Positions 52,997-61,431 of a DNA stretch of 64,000 nt are shown here, one piece after another. The stretch covers positions 124,001 through 188,000 of the forward strand of contig DFMO01000015.1 in NCBI GenBank assembly GCA_002375695.1, in the 5' to 3' direction. The stretch is from Flavobacteriaceae bacterium UBA3591. Its GTDB lineage: Bacteria > Bacteroidota > Bacteroidia > Flavobacteriales > Flavobacteriaceae. Position numbers and translations under genes: made by a program. Each line of letters begins with the position of its first letter. Position 1 is the first letter of the stretch. Under the pieces are notes generated by a model that was not told the DNA's origin, searched no databases, and saw nothing but the letters and a program-made list of their open reading frames with translations.

Positions 52997-53043
52997 AAAA
53001 CTTTCAAAATTCTATTGAAAAAGGATGGAATTTTGAAAGTTTT
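52997..53043. terminator. bidirectional hairpin between ilvE and the MazG-like gene
   Basis: A perfect 16-base inverted repeat (52997-53012 and 53028-53043) with a 15-base loop; T runs follow on each strand. It covers the stop codon end (53042) of the minus-strand gene. Confidence 0.7.
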
Positions 53044-53428
53044 ACTTTTTTAGAATTTCAATAAGGTTAGGCGGCGCGTAGTTAGCTCCTTTTAAAACTT
53101 TCCCATCTGCCCGATATTCGGGGTTCCCTGCTGCGTTGAGCTTACTCATATTACTTCGTTGTATTTCCTTAAAAACGGCTTCAATTTTATCTTGCAAGCC
53201 GTGTTCTATAATCGTTCCGCATAAAATATATAGCATGTCGCCTAAAGCATCGGCAACCTCAACAAGATCTCCAGTATTAGCAGCCGCTAAATATTCGTTA
53301 TTTTCTTCTTCCATCAATTTATAACGCAATAAGTTTTTTTGTGCACCCAAATTGGCCACAGGGTTGTTATTTATACCCAGTTTAAAAGCTTTGTGAAATT
53401 GCATTACTGCGTTTAATTCTTCCTTCAT
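53042..53428 (-). CDS. MazG-like nucleoside triphosphate pyrophosphohydrolase
   Basis: A 128-residue all-alpha NTP-PPase with the metal motif EEENNEYLAAA followed by DLVEVADALGD. It probably hydrolyses non-canonical NTPs to NMP; it could also be a HisE-like enzyme, but the EEExxE/ExxD spacing is nearer to MazG-type. Stands alone. Confidence 0.8.
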   Translation of the reverse strand: MKEELNAVMQFHKAFKLGINNNPVANLGAQKNLLRYKLMEEENNEYLAAANTGDLVEVADALGDMLYILCGTIIEHGLQDKIEAVFKEIQRSNMSKLNAAGNPEYRADGKVLKGANYAPPNLIEILKK

Positions 53429-53500
53429 AATAATGCTGTATTTTTCAAACGTTTTTTGAAATTAGAGTTGTATTTTTGGCAACTGTAAACTTACATATTT

Positions 53501-53689
53501 ATGGTTTCTACTGGCCAATTAATATTTGCGGCAATATTTTTTGTAATTTTTGTAATAATTATCTTTTTAAGCTACCGAGGAGATAAAAAACTCCACAGAA
53601 AATATTACAAAGGGAGTATATGGGTTTTAGTTGGGTTTATACTATTTATCCTTTTTTTAGTCTTGATTAAGTCACTATTAAAACACTAA
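53501..53689 (+). CDS. 62-residue two-helix membrane protein
   Basis: A small protein with two membrane helices (about residues 6-24 and 39-58) joined by a basic loop (SYRGDKKLHRKYYKG). TATTTTTG at 53471-53478 is a likely -7 element, 22 bases before the ATG. No family recognised. Confidence 0.65.
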   Translation: MVSTGQLIFAAIFFVIFVIIIFLSYRGDKKLHRKYYKGSIWVLVGFILFILFLVLIKSLLKH

Positions 53690-53755
53690 TTGATTGCTAT
53701 CTAAAAAAGCAACAATACTTCATTTTACGCAACAACAAGCAACTTAACTAACATA

Positions 53756-53782
53756 AAAATACTTAATTGTAGGTATTTTTTA
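53756..53782 (+). terminator. possible terminator after the 62-residue membrane protein
   Basis: AT-rich stem AAAATAC / GTATTTT with a 10-base loop and T residues. Weak because nearly all pairs are A-T. Confidence 0.35.
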
Positions 53783-53951
53783 AGTTTTTCCTGCACTATA
53801 TATTTGTTACAAATCAATAGAGCAAATTGTTTCTGCAATCACATAAAACAGCCTAGCTTAAGCTAAAATGCTTTTAAAAACGCTGTAAAATTGCACAAAT
53901 ACTCAATTTGATTTTGTCTGAAATAGTAACTAAAACCAATAAATATATATT

Positions 53952-54755
53952 ATGAAAAAACTAAAATACTTATTACCTGCTTTTTTTGCTTTTGCACTAC
54001 TATTTATAAGCTGTGAAAAGGAAGATGATGCCGATCCTGAACCGGAACAAATAGAGGTAAATGAAGAGTCTATCATTCCTTCTTCCAATATGGGGCGACC
54101 TAACAATTATTTAGGTTGTATAGAAATATCGAGCCGTATTACAACAATAAGTGTTTGGGATCACGGAACTGTAGATGGCGATATTGTTTCAATTATCGCA
54201 AATGGAAACACTATTATCGATGAGCAAACCTTAAATGGACCAAGCGACCCTATAAGCGTAGATTACGATTTTGGATATAACGGTTATAATTACGTAACAC
54301 TATATGCTCATAATTTGGGTGATATTCCACCAAATACGTGTACCGTAGCCATTAATGGTGTTGAGTTTGTTTTAGAAGCCAACTTAGACGCTAACGGTGC
54401 GGTAGATGTTATCGTGCAAGGATATGGTGTAGATTGCAGTAACTCCGGCGGCAATGGCGGTGGCGGCGGCGGCGGTAATGGCGGCGGCAGCAATAAAGGC
54501 GATGTAAAATTTTGGACTAACCAAGATTTTGGCTGCGGCTCTATTAGTGTAGAATTAAACGGTATTGGCACAAGCACTATTTCTAGATATTACCCTGGTT
54601 CTACACCTAATTGTGATCCAGATGGTGGCGGTGGAAATTTTAATGATGTACCTGCAGGAACCTATACATACACCGCAAGCTGTCAAGGATATCAATGGAA
54701 TGGGTCTGTAACCGTAACCGAAGATTCATGCTTTACAATGCAACTAACCTTGTAA
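53952..54755 (+). CDS. lipoprotein with two beta domains joined by a polyglycine linker
   Basis: A 267-residue lipoprotein with lipobox ISC (cysteine near residue 21) and acidic leader EKEDDADPEPE. Domain A covers about residues 55-160, the linker NGGGGGGGNGGGS about 168-181, domain B about 185-267 with cysteines at its ends and a PEGA-like DVPAGTYTYTA. It likely sits on the cell surface. TATATTTG at 53799-53806 is a possible -7 element with an unusually long leader. Function unknown. Confidence 0.75.
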   Translation: MKKLKYLLPAFFAFALLFISCEKEDDADPEPEQIEVNEESIIPSSNMGRPNNYLGCIEISSRITTISVWDHGTVDGDIVSIIANGNTIIDEQTLNGPSDPISVDYDFGYNGYNYVTLYAHNLGDIPPNTCTVAINGVEFVLEANLDANGAVDVIVQGYGVDCSNSGGNGGGGGGGNGGGSNKGDVKFWTNQDFGCGSISVELNGIGTSTISRYYPGSTPNCDPDGGGGNFNDVPAGTYTYTASCQGYQWNGSVTVTEDSCFTMQLTL

Positions 54756-54781
54756 TTAATTTTCAATTAGCTTGTATTAAA

Positions 54782-54811
54782 AGGTCGTCTAGTTTTAGGC
54801 GACCTTTTTTT
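54782..54811 (+). terminator. rho-independent terminator after the polyglycine lipoprotein
   Basis: Stem AGGTCGTC / GGCGACCT with an 8-base loop, then T6. Confidence 0.8.
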
Positions 54812-54905
54812 ATCTATTCACGTTTATAAAATACCCTCTACTAGGTATTTAGAATCAATTTTACAAAGTATACTTTTATTCAACTAACTAATAAAACCCA
54901 CGATT

Positions 54906-55604
54906 ATGAAAAATTTTTTACTCTTAATAGCCATTATAGCAAGCACCTCGCTTATTGCTTCGCCAACTAATTTATGTATTACTGAAAGTTTTGAAGCTGG
55001 AAAGAAGAAAGTTGAAGTAGGTGCCTCTGAAAGTGATGCCGAAATATTCTTAAATGGAAAATTAATAGGCAAAGGAAGCACCTTAATTACCGTACCTAAA
55101 GACGACTGCGTAACCGTTATTGCCAAAAAAATAGGATTTTTAACCGAACGTATTGAGTTTTGCAATAAGAAAGGGATGACAAAACCGCCAAAAACTCATT
55201 TTATTGAAATGCGTCGTGATGACGCCTACGATGCGTCCATACAAACTGATATTGCAAATGTTGATATCGAGATGATATGCAATACTATGGACAAAGAGCA
55301 AGCCTGGAAACTAATGAACCAAATTATACTCTCTTATATTGATGTAATTGAAATGACCGATAAAGAGACAGGGTATTTGCGTACAGCTTGGTCTTTAAAA
55401 ACATTTATGCAAAACACCATTAGAACGCGAATAATTATTAAAGAAACCTCAACAGATCCACTGGTCTTTAAAATAAAACTAGTGAGCGAAGCTTCTGGTT
55501 TACCACTTACAAGTGTAAAAAGTGACGAACTTTACAAAGAATGGGATCGCGTTTTACGAAGTTATTCAGATGTTATTGGTGAATTTCAAGCGCGTTTAAA
55601 GTAA
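54906..55604 (+). CDS. exported PEGA-like domain protein
   Basis: A 232-residue protein with a short signal peptide (LLLIAIIASTSLIAS), a PEGA-like segment (DAEIFLNGKLIGKGSTLI, about residues 44-61), and a C-terminal mixed helix-strand part (about 115-232). Terminator 55711. Other function not apparent. Confidence 0.7.
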   Translation: MKNFLLLIAIIASTSLIASPTNLCITESFEAGKKKVEVGASESDAEIFLNGKLIGKGSTLITVPKDDCVTVIAKKIGFLTERIEFCNKKGMTKPPKTHFIEMRRDDAYDASIQTDIANVDIEMICNTMDKEQAWKLMNQIILSYIDVIEMTDKETGYLRTAWSLKTFMQNTIRTRIIIKETSTDPLVFKIKLVSEASGLPLTSVKSDELYKEWDRVLRSYSDVIGEFQARLK

Positions 55605-55704
55605 TAAGTTTTTGAATTAGCAAACGCGTATTTATTTTAAACAGAAACAAAACCAATAGTAACTCTTGTAAATAGCTATTGGTCAAGTTTTAAAATAAGC
55701 ATCA

Positions 55705-55742
55705 TAAAAAAAGCCTTCAAGACAAATCCTGAAGGCTTTTTT
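55705..55742. terminator. bidirectional terminator between the PEGA-like and M49 genes
   Basis: Perfect stem AAGCCTTCA (55711-55719) / TGAAGGCTT (55730-55738) with A and T runs on both sides, serving convergent genes. Confidence 0.85.
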
Positions 55743-55760
55743 AATAACTATCTAATTCTA

Positions 55761-57800
55761 TTAATTTACCGCTGGTAAATTGCTGTATTTATTAGCATAA
55801 AATAACATTTGCTCTGCAAAGGTATTGGGTTGTTCAACCGTAAATCCTTCAATCTCACCATTGTCGTTAGTAGTTGGTGTAATTACTGGATTAACAAAAC
55901 CACTATAAGGTGCCGAAGTAAATTGCTTGTTGCGCTCCAACACTTCTTTATGAATTTCTTGGTCTACTTTTACTCCGTAAGTTTCAACCAAATCTTCCAC
56001 AGCCGCATAATCGCCTTCACTTTTAATACGTTGTGTTTCGCGTAATAATTGACCAAATAAATCGTGTAGTTTATCGTAATCGTTAATATTAAAATACGTT
56101 TTACCGTCGCGTGTTACTTTTTCAATTACATTTTCTGCTTTTCCTTTTTCATAAACCCACGCAGAAACCCATTGGCGATTTCGCATATGTGCTTCTTCTA
56201 CATCGTCGCCTAAATTTAACCTAATTAATTGGGTCATTAAACCATTGCGAATATACCCGTCGTAGGCAGCTTTTCCAATCTTTTTCCAATCGTCAACCAA
56301 GCCTAATTCTTGAAGTTTTGGATTGTATAAGTAGTAAAGTCCTACCAAGTCTGCACGACCTTCTTCTAAGGTAGAAGCATAGTTTTTAAGCGTTTCTTTT
56401 GTTTCGCCAACACCCGGATTTAATTGTCCTGATGCGTGACCAATTACCTCGTGAAGTGCTGTATGCAACTTATCTGCCTGTTGCCCGTACTTTTTCTCAA
56501 GCTCGTACTCTTCATCATCGTGAACAAACTCTTTTAATCTACCTGAACTTCCGGCATTGTTATAAGCTTCAATAATATTTCCTAATGAAACCGATTTACT
56601 TCCTACTGCTGCACGAATCCAATTTGCATTGGGTAAATTAACTCCAATTGGCGTACTTGGAGAAGCGTCGCCCGCTTCGCCCACAACGTTTACAACCTTG
56701 TACGTTACACCTACAACATTCTTTTTTTTATGTTCCTCCATTAAAGGCGAATTGTCCTCAAACCACTGTGCATTTTCAGAAAGTACAGCCATTTTTTCAG
56801 ACATATCAAAATCTTTAAGCTGTACAATGGTTTCATAACTTCCCTTATAGCCTAAAGGATCGTTGTAAACTTCAATAAAACTATTAATGTAGTCTATGTT
56901 ACCGTCGGTAGCAGCTGTCCATACTACGTTGTAATCATCCCAAGTTTGTAAATCGCCCGTTTTATAATATTCAATTAAAAGACCAATTGCATCGCCTTGC
57001 GCTTTGTTTTCGGCAACAGCTTGAGCTTTTTCTAACCAGCCAATTATTTTATCTATAGCCTCGCCGTATAGTCCGCCAGACTTATAAACTAATTCTTTTA
57101 TTTGACCGTCTTCCTTTATTAATTTAGAATTTAAACCGTACGATAACGGCTTTTGTGGATTTGGAGACTTTTTATTGCCGTAATATGTTTCAACATCTTT
57201 GTTGGTAACATTTGGTCCATAAAAGTTTACAGCACTTTCGGCTACATTATCAACCCCTTTTGCTTGGTTTACTTTTTTGGCATCTTTATCGTTAAAAATA
57301 ACTTCAAAAGCTTCGCCTTCTAATTTGGTATCTGTTTCAGTAAGTAATTGTTTTAAATACGCTTCATTAAACTCTGGCTTTATCTTGGCATTTGAGTAGT
57401 GATGGTGAATACCGTTACTAAACCACACACGCTTTAAATAAGTTTCAAAATTTTCCCAATTGGCAGTGCTTTTATCGCCTTGGTAATTGGTATAAATATT
57501 TTCTAATGCCTTTCTAATAGTGAGGTTATGACGGTAATTTTGATCCCACATAATATCTCTACCCTCTAAACCGGCTTGCGTTAAATAGTAAGCTAACTTT
57601 TGTTCCTTTAGGGTTAATTTTTCCCATCCCGGAATTTGATAACGCAATATTTTTATATCGGCAAAAGATTCTACATTGTAATCAAATTGGTCGTTTGTTG
57701 TAGTTTCTGCTTGGGCAACATTTTTTTCTTCAACGTCTGTCTTACAAGAAAAAAACAACAAACCACTTATTGCTGCTGCAATAAAAAAGGTCTTTTTCAT
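55761..57800 (-). CDS. dipeptidyl-peptidase III family lipoprotein (M49 peptidase)
   Basis: A 679-residue zinc peptidase with lipoprotein signal (LLFFSC, cysteine 19). The M49 hallmark HExxGH is present as HEVIGH at about residues 450-455, with the second zinc Glu in LEEGRADLVGLYY about 28 residues later. M49 enzymes remove N-terminal dipeptides. The lipid anchor suggests peptide trimming in the periplasm or at the surface. TACATTTG on the minus strand (57830-57823) is a likely -7 element. Confidence 0.93.
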   Translation of the reverse strand: MKKTFFIAAAISGLLFFSCKTDVEEKNVAQAETTTNDQFDYNVESFADIKILRYQIPGWEKLTLKEQKLAYYLTQAGLEGRDIMWDQNYRHNLTIRKALENIYTNYQGDKSTANWENFETYLKRVWFSNGIHHHYSNAKIKPEFNEAYLKQLLTETDTKLEGEAFEVIFNDKDAKKVNQAKGVDNVAESAVNFYGPNVTNKDVETYYGNKKSPNPQKPLSYGLNSKLIKEDGQIKELVYKSGGLYGEAIDKIIGWLEKAQAVAENKAQGDAIGLLIEYYKTGDLQTWDDYNVVWTAATDGNIDYINSFIEVYNDPLGYKGSYETIVQLKDFDMSEKMAVLSENAQWFEDNSPLMEEHKKKNVVGVTYKVVNVVGEAGDASPSTPIGVNLPNANWIRAAVGSKSVSLGNIIEAYNNAGSSGRLKEFVHDDEEYELEKKYGQQADKLHTALHEVIGHASGQLNPGVGETKETLKNYASTLEEGRADLVGLYYLYNPKLQELGLVDDWKKIGKAAYDGYIRNGLMTQLIRLNLGDDVEEAHMRNRQWVSAWVYEKGKAENVIEKVTRDGKTYFNINDYDKLHDLFGQLLRETQRIKSEGDYAAVEDLVETYGVKVDQEIHKEVLERNKQFTSAPYSGFVNPVITPTTNDNGEIEGFTVEQPNTFAEQMLFYANKYSNLPAVN

Positions 57801-57943
57801 ATTTTAATAATTTAGATTCTCGCAAATGTAATAAAATATTCTTCGCAATAAATTGCCACTTTGGTATAAAAAGGGTTGTAATAATTACCAAAAGTGTCTT
57901 CGAAATTTCACTATCTTAGCACCAACTATCAACTTACAACTCC

Positions 57944-58999
57944 ATGAAAATATTAAAATACTTATTTTTTCTACTTCTAATTATTGTAATAGGAAGTGCA
58001 ATTTACTTTGGCACCAAGGATGGAACCTATAATATTCAAGACGCTGCAATAATTGAAGCACCTACCGAAGTTGTTTTTAAGAAAGTTAACGATTATAAAA
58101 ACTGGGAAGAATGGGGCCCTTGGAAAAAAGAAGACCCAACGATTACTTTTACATATGCCGAAAAAACCTCTGGCGAAGGCGCCTCCTATTCGTGGGAAGG
58201 TGAAATGAGCGGCGCTATGAAAACTACAAAGGTAATTCCCAACAAAGAAATTGAACAAGATTTAACACTGTATACCCCGGCTGGAGAACGCAACCCGAAG
58301 GTTTATTGGAAATTTGAAGAAGTTCCTGATGGCACAAAAGTAACATGGGGAATGATGGGAGAACATCCTTTAGTCGATAAAATTTATTATTCGTTAAGTG
58401 GTTTCGATTTTGAAGAAGCCATGCACAAAATGAATAAAATAGGACTCGACGGTATTGCAACTGCTGTTGCCGAAGATATGAAGCAATATTCCATTAATGT
58501 AGATGGAATTACACAATACGGGGGTGGCTATTATATGTACACCACTTCGGTTGCAAAACAGTCTGAAATCAATGAAAAAATGACTCCTATGATGACCGAA
58601 GTTGAAAGCTTTATCAACACCAATAACCTTAATACTGCGGGCAAGCCTTTTACACTTTTTAACGAAATAGACAGCCAGAATAAAACGGTTATTTTTTCAA
58701 CCGCGGTACCGGTTAGAGAAAAAGTAATAACGCCCGAAGGGAGCCCTGTTGTTTGTGGTTATATGGAACCAGTAACAGCAGTAAAAATTACCTTAAAAGG
58801 AAATTATGATTACCTATCGGAAGCGTATCTAAAAGGTAGGCAGTTTATTAAGGAAAACAACCACACGATAGATACTAGTAAAAAGATGTTTGAAGTCTAT
58901 TTAACCAATCCCGATAAGACGCCAAACCCTGCCGAATGGCTAACTGAAATATACATTCCAGTATTAGAGACTGCAGCTAATAATAATACCTTGTTTTAA
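57944..58999 (+). CDS. membrane-anchored SRPBCC plus GyrI-like domain protein
   Basis: A 351-residue protein: N-terminal membrane helix (about 5-23), SRPBCC/polyketide-cyclase-like domain (about 30-170, IIEAPTEVVFKKVNDYKNWEEWGPW start), and a C-terminal GyrI/AraC-effector-binding-like domain (about 190-345). Both halves are ligand-binding folds. Its TAA stop overlaps the ATG of crcB by one base (TAATG), so the two are translationally coupled. Confidence 0.85.
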   Translation: MKILKYLFFLLLIIVIGSAIYFGTKDGTYNIQDAAIIEAPTEVVFKKVNDYKNWEEWGPWKKEDPTITFTYAEKTSGEGASYSWEGEMSGAMKTTKVIPNKEIEQDLTLYTPAGERNPKVYWKFEEVPDGTKVTWGMMGEHPLVDKIYYSLSGFDFEEAMHKMNKIGLDGIATAVAEDMKQYSINVDGITQYGGGYYMYTTSVAKQSEINEKMTPMMTEVESFINTNNLNTAGKPFTLFNEIDSQNKTVIFSTAVPVREKVITPEGSPVVCGYMEPVTAVKITLKGNYDYLSEAYLKGRQFIKENNHTIDTSKKMFEVYLTNPDKTPNPAEWLTEIYIPVLETAANNNTLF

Positions 59000-59370
59000 T
59001 GAAACAGTTGGCACTTGTTTTTTTAGGTGGTGGTTTAGGTAGCACCTTGCGATACGCACTTGCCAAACTCTTAAACAATTATGAATCGGGAATTCCATAC
59101 GGCACTTTTGCCGCAAACATTTTAGGAAGTTTGTTAATAGGAATTATTTTCGGACTTGCTTTAAAAAACCAAACCTTGTCTGCTAATACAGTATTATTAC
59201 TGGCAACTGGTTTTTGTGGCGGATTTACAACTTTTTCAACTTTCGCTTATGAAAATCAGGTGTTTTTAAAAAGCGGTGACTTTATGTTGTTTGCTTTATA
59301 TACCCTTAGCAGTTTAGTTATTGGAGTTGCAATGGTATTTCTGGGAATGTGGATGGTAAAATTCTTTTAG
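58999..59370 (+). CDS. crcB: fluoride efflux channel CrcB (Fluc)
   Basis: A 123-residue four-helix protein with FLGGGLGSTLRY, the TFAANILGSLLIG asparagine motif and ATGFCGGFTTFSTFAYE, diagnostic of Fluc channels that expel fluoride. Only one crcB copy lies here, which fits the homodimeric form. No fluoride riboswitch is apparent upstream of the operon. The stop is convergent with the next gene and overlaps it by 4 bases. Confidence 0.94.
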   Translation: MKQLALVFLGGGLGSTLRYALAKLLNNYESGIPYGTFAANILGSLLIGIIFGLALKNQTLSANTVLLLATGFCGGFTTFSTFAYENQVFLKSGDFMLFALYTLSSLVIGVAMVFLGMWMVKFF

Positions 59371-59975
59371 TGTTTTTTATAATCTTTTACGCCAGCTTCA
59401 ATTCTAATTGCTAAATCATTTTCTTTTGGCGGAATAGGACACGAATAACGAGGATTATAAGCGCAGTACGGGTTGTAAGCCTTGTTAAAATCTATTGTTA
59501 TGGTATCTCCCTCCGGAATTCGTTGATCTAAAAACCTGCCCCCGCCGTACGAGCCATCGCCACTGGTTAAATCGGTAAAAGGAAGAAAGAGGTAATCTTC
59601 GTACCCTGGCTCGTCGTAAGGCTGTGTACTTTTAAATAAATTTAAAACAAAATTATTGCCCTCTAATGAAAAATGAGCTTCTCCATATTTAACGTATTCG
59701 GGAGTACGCGAAGTGGTGGTTGGCATTAAAAATGGTTTCTCGTTGGGCATACGTACAAACTTTGCCTTGACGATATATTTTTCATCCAAAGGATAAAATT
59801 GCAATCCTTCAAAATTTATAAAATCTTTGGCTTCTAAGATGGTGGTTTCGGGATTGCTAAACTTTTCGTTTAGTTTATTTTGTGCGGCTTTACTCTCGGC
59901 AAGCAAACTTGCTTTTTGAGCTACTACAACAAAAGCGCTAAAAATAAATAATATGGATAGTAATATATGTTTCAT
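59367..59975 (-). CDS. DUF1684 family exported protein
   Basis: A 202-residue protein with signal peptide (LLSILFIFSAFVVVAQ) and the DUF1684 signature: PYDEPGYEDYLFLPFTDLTSG, GGGRFLD and the terminal FNKAYNPYCAYNPRYSCPIPP block. DUF1684 has no assigned role. Overlaps the end of crcB by 4 bases, tail to tail. Confidence 0.9.
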   Translation of the reverse strand: MKHILLSILFIFSAFVVVAQKASLLAESKAAQNKLNEKFSNPETTILEAKDFINFEGLQFYPLDEKYIVKAKFVRMPNEKPFLMPTTTSRTPEYVKYGEAHFSLEGNNFVLNLFKSTQPYDEPGYEDYLFLPFTDLTSGDGSYGGGRFLDQRIPEGDTITIDFNKAYNPYCAYNPRYSCPIPPKENDLAIRIEAGVKDYKKH

Positions 59976-60064
59976 AATTAGAATTTACGTAAAAGTATAA
60001 AAAAGTGAATTAGTGACGTAATAAGTTTACTGCCAAAACCCTAATTATAAAAATGGAAATTACT

Positions 60065-60259
60065 TTATTCCGAAGTTTGCTTGATGCTTCTTTTTTTTCG
60101 GCTTACAATTACGGCATCCAAACAAGAAATAAACAAAGCTACACCAGCAAATAGGCATATTATTCGTACAATTTTATCGCCTGGGTATTCCAATCCTGTG
60201 TATCCCAACAGAGCAGTAATTACTGTAGCTATTAAAAAATATAAGGTATAATTCTTCAT
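60065..60259 (-). CDS. 64-residue two-helix membrane protein
   Basis: A small membrane protein with helices at about residues 4-20 and 30-50 and a basic C-terminus (SRKKRSIKQ). In layout it resembles DUF1328 proteins, but the match is weak. The ATG at 60259 is preferred over the TTG-type start at 60277. A variant -7 element TAGTTTCG lies on the minus strand at 60288-60281. Confidence 0.6.
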   Translation of the reverse strand: MKNYTLYFLIATVITALLGYTGLEYPGDKIVRIICLFAGVALFISCLDAVIVSRKKRSIKQTSE

Positions 60260-60345
60260 CGTAGTTATTTTTAACAACCACGAAACTAACCTAAAACATC
60301 ATTTCAAACTCTTAAAAAGTTTTTAATTGTCTTCAATTTAACACC

Positions 60346-60789
60346 TTATTTAAGTCTTTTTAAGTCGTTGTTTTTAACCACGTGCGATAAAACAATTTGT
60401 GTTTTTGTTTCGCCGTAAATAATAAGTTGGTCGATAAAAGCTTCAAGATGTTTTTGGTTTTTTAAAACCACCTCCATCACAAAGTTTTCATTTCCTGTAA
60501 TTCGATAACAATTTAGCACCTCATCATAAGTTTTTACTACATCCATAAAGGGTTTTAGTTTTCCCATAAATGCGCGTAAAGTAATGATGGCTTTAAATTG
60601 ATATCCCGCCTCAAAAGGAGAAACCACAGTGTAGTAGCCGTTTATAATTCCCGAGTCTTCCATTTTTTTAATTCTCTCGGAAACTGCCGGCGAACTAATA
60701 CCTACTTGCCGCCCTATTGAAGTGTTAGGCTGACGTGCATTTTTTTGCAAACAATCAAGTATTTTCCAGTTTAATGAATCGATACTCAT
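60346..60789 (-). CDS. Lrp/AsnC family transcriptional regulator
   Basis: A 147-residue regulator with an N-terminal winged HTH (SLNWKILDCLQKNARQPNTS, IGRQVGISSPAVSERIKKM, residues 4-45) and a C-terminal RAM ligand-binding domain (about 65-140). Lrp-type proteins respond to amino acids. Divergent from a 131-residue gene with overlapping promoters, so it may control that gene and itself. Confidence 0.92.
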   Translation of the reverse strand: MSIDSLNWKILDCLQKNARQPNTSIGRQVGISSPAVSERIKKMEDSGIINGYYTVVSPFEAGYQFKAIITLRAFMGKLKPFMDVVKTYDEVLNCYRITGNENFVMEVVLKNQKHLEAFIDQLIIYGETKTQIVLSHVVKNNDLKRLK

Positions 60790-60826
60790 ATTAAAGTTAT
60801 TTTAAAATTTTCATTAAATATTAAAG

Positions 60827-60854
60827 CAAATATAACGTTTTGCTTTAATAGCAA
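60827..60854 (-). promoter_or_regulatory. promoter of the Lrp-type gene
   Basis: Minus strand: TTG (60854-60852), 17-base spacer, TATATTTG (60834-60827). The -33 element is the left half of a CAATTG shared with the divergent promoter. Confidence 0.6.
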
Positions 60855-60886
60855 TTGGCTTTTATGCAAACTTGTCCTTAAATTTG
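60855..60886 (+). promoter_or_regulatory. promoter of the 131-residue gene
   Basis: TTG at 60855-60857, 21-base spacer, TAAATTTG at 60879-60886, 27 bases before the ATG at 60913. Its TTG is the right half of the CAATTG at 60852-60857. Confidence 0.65.
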
Positions 60887-60912
60887 ATACGCTATTAAAA
60901 AGAAATTTAATT

Positions 60913-61308
60913 ATGGAGCCACTTTGCTCAAGGAAAAATTCACATTCTGCAGTTTATGCTAAGGCGCTTGATATTTTTTCGTTGGCCAGAAATATTTCAA
61001 CCTATATAAGTCATGATTTAGCTGGGTTACAAAAAAATGGTTCTGAAGACCCGAATATTTATTTTACGGGTGATATAGTTCAGCAATCGGTTTGCCTTGC
61101 TCCAGAAATTCTTAAAGCCGAAAACCAGCCATATTCTGAAGAAAAACACAAGTATGCAGCTTCGGTACTGCGCCTGTCAAATCTTTTATACAAAAATTGC
61201 GAACGTTTGGAACGCGCTAATAGCAACGGAAAAGATTTTTTGCCCTTGCTAAGAAAAGAGTTGCGAAAGTTTAGGCAACTTCAGCATACGTGGCGATTAA
61301 CATTATAG
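60913..61308 (+). CDS. 131-residue helical hypothetical protein
   Basis: A soluble, mostly helical protein, no signal peptide, with helices KALDIFSLARNISTYISHD (about 17-35) and KYAASVLRLSNLLYKNCERLER (in two halves around residue 85), and a basic end. I do not recognise a family. It has a good promoter, faces the Lrp-type gene head to head, and ends before a strong terminator. A target of that regulator by position only. Confidence 0.65.
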   Translation: MEPLCSRKNSHSAVYAKALDIFSLARNISTYISHDLAGLQKNGSEDPNIYFTGDIVQQSVCLAPEILKAENQPYSEEKHKYAASVLRLSNLLYKNCERLERANSNGKDFLPLLRKELRKFRQLQHTWRLTL

Positions 61309-61370
61309 GAAAACTTTACTACTTTACCTGCACGCCTTTTTAGGTCTTAAATAATTTAAATTAATAATAA

Positions 61371-61411
61371 AAAACCTGTCATTATACTTTAAAGTAATGA
61401 CAGGTTTTGTT
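61371..61411. terminator. bidirectional terminator before icmF
   Basis: Perfect 14-base stem (61371-61384 and 61395-61408) with a 10-base loop, flanked by A and T runs. Serves the convergent 131-residue gene and icmF. Confidence 0.85.
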
Positions 61412-61431
61412 ATTGGCATATTTTAGAGCGC

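Noticed and set aside
57801..57943. Fluoride riboswitch before the operon containing crcB
   Set aside because: No conserved fluoride aptamer pattern could be seen, and crcB is the second gene of a coupled pair.
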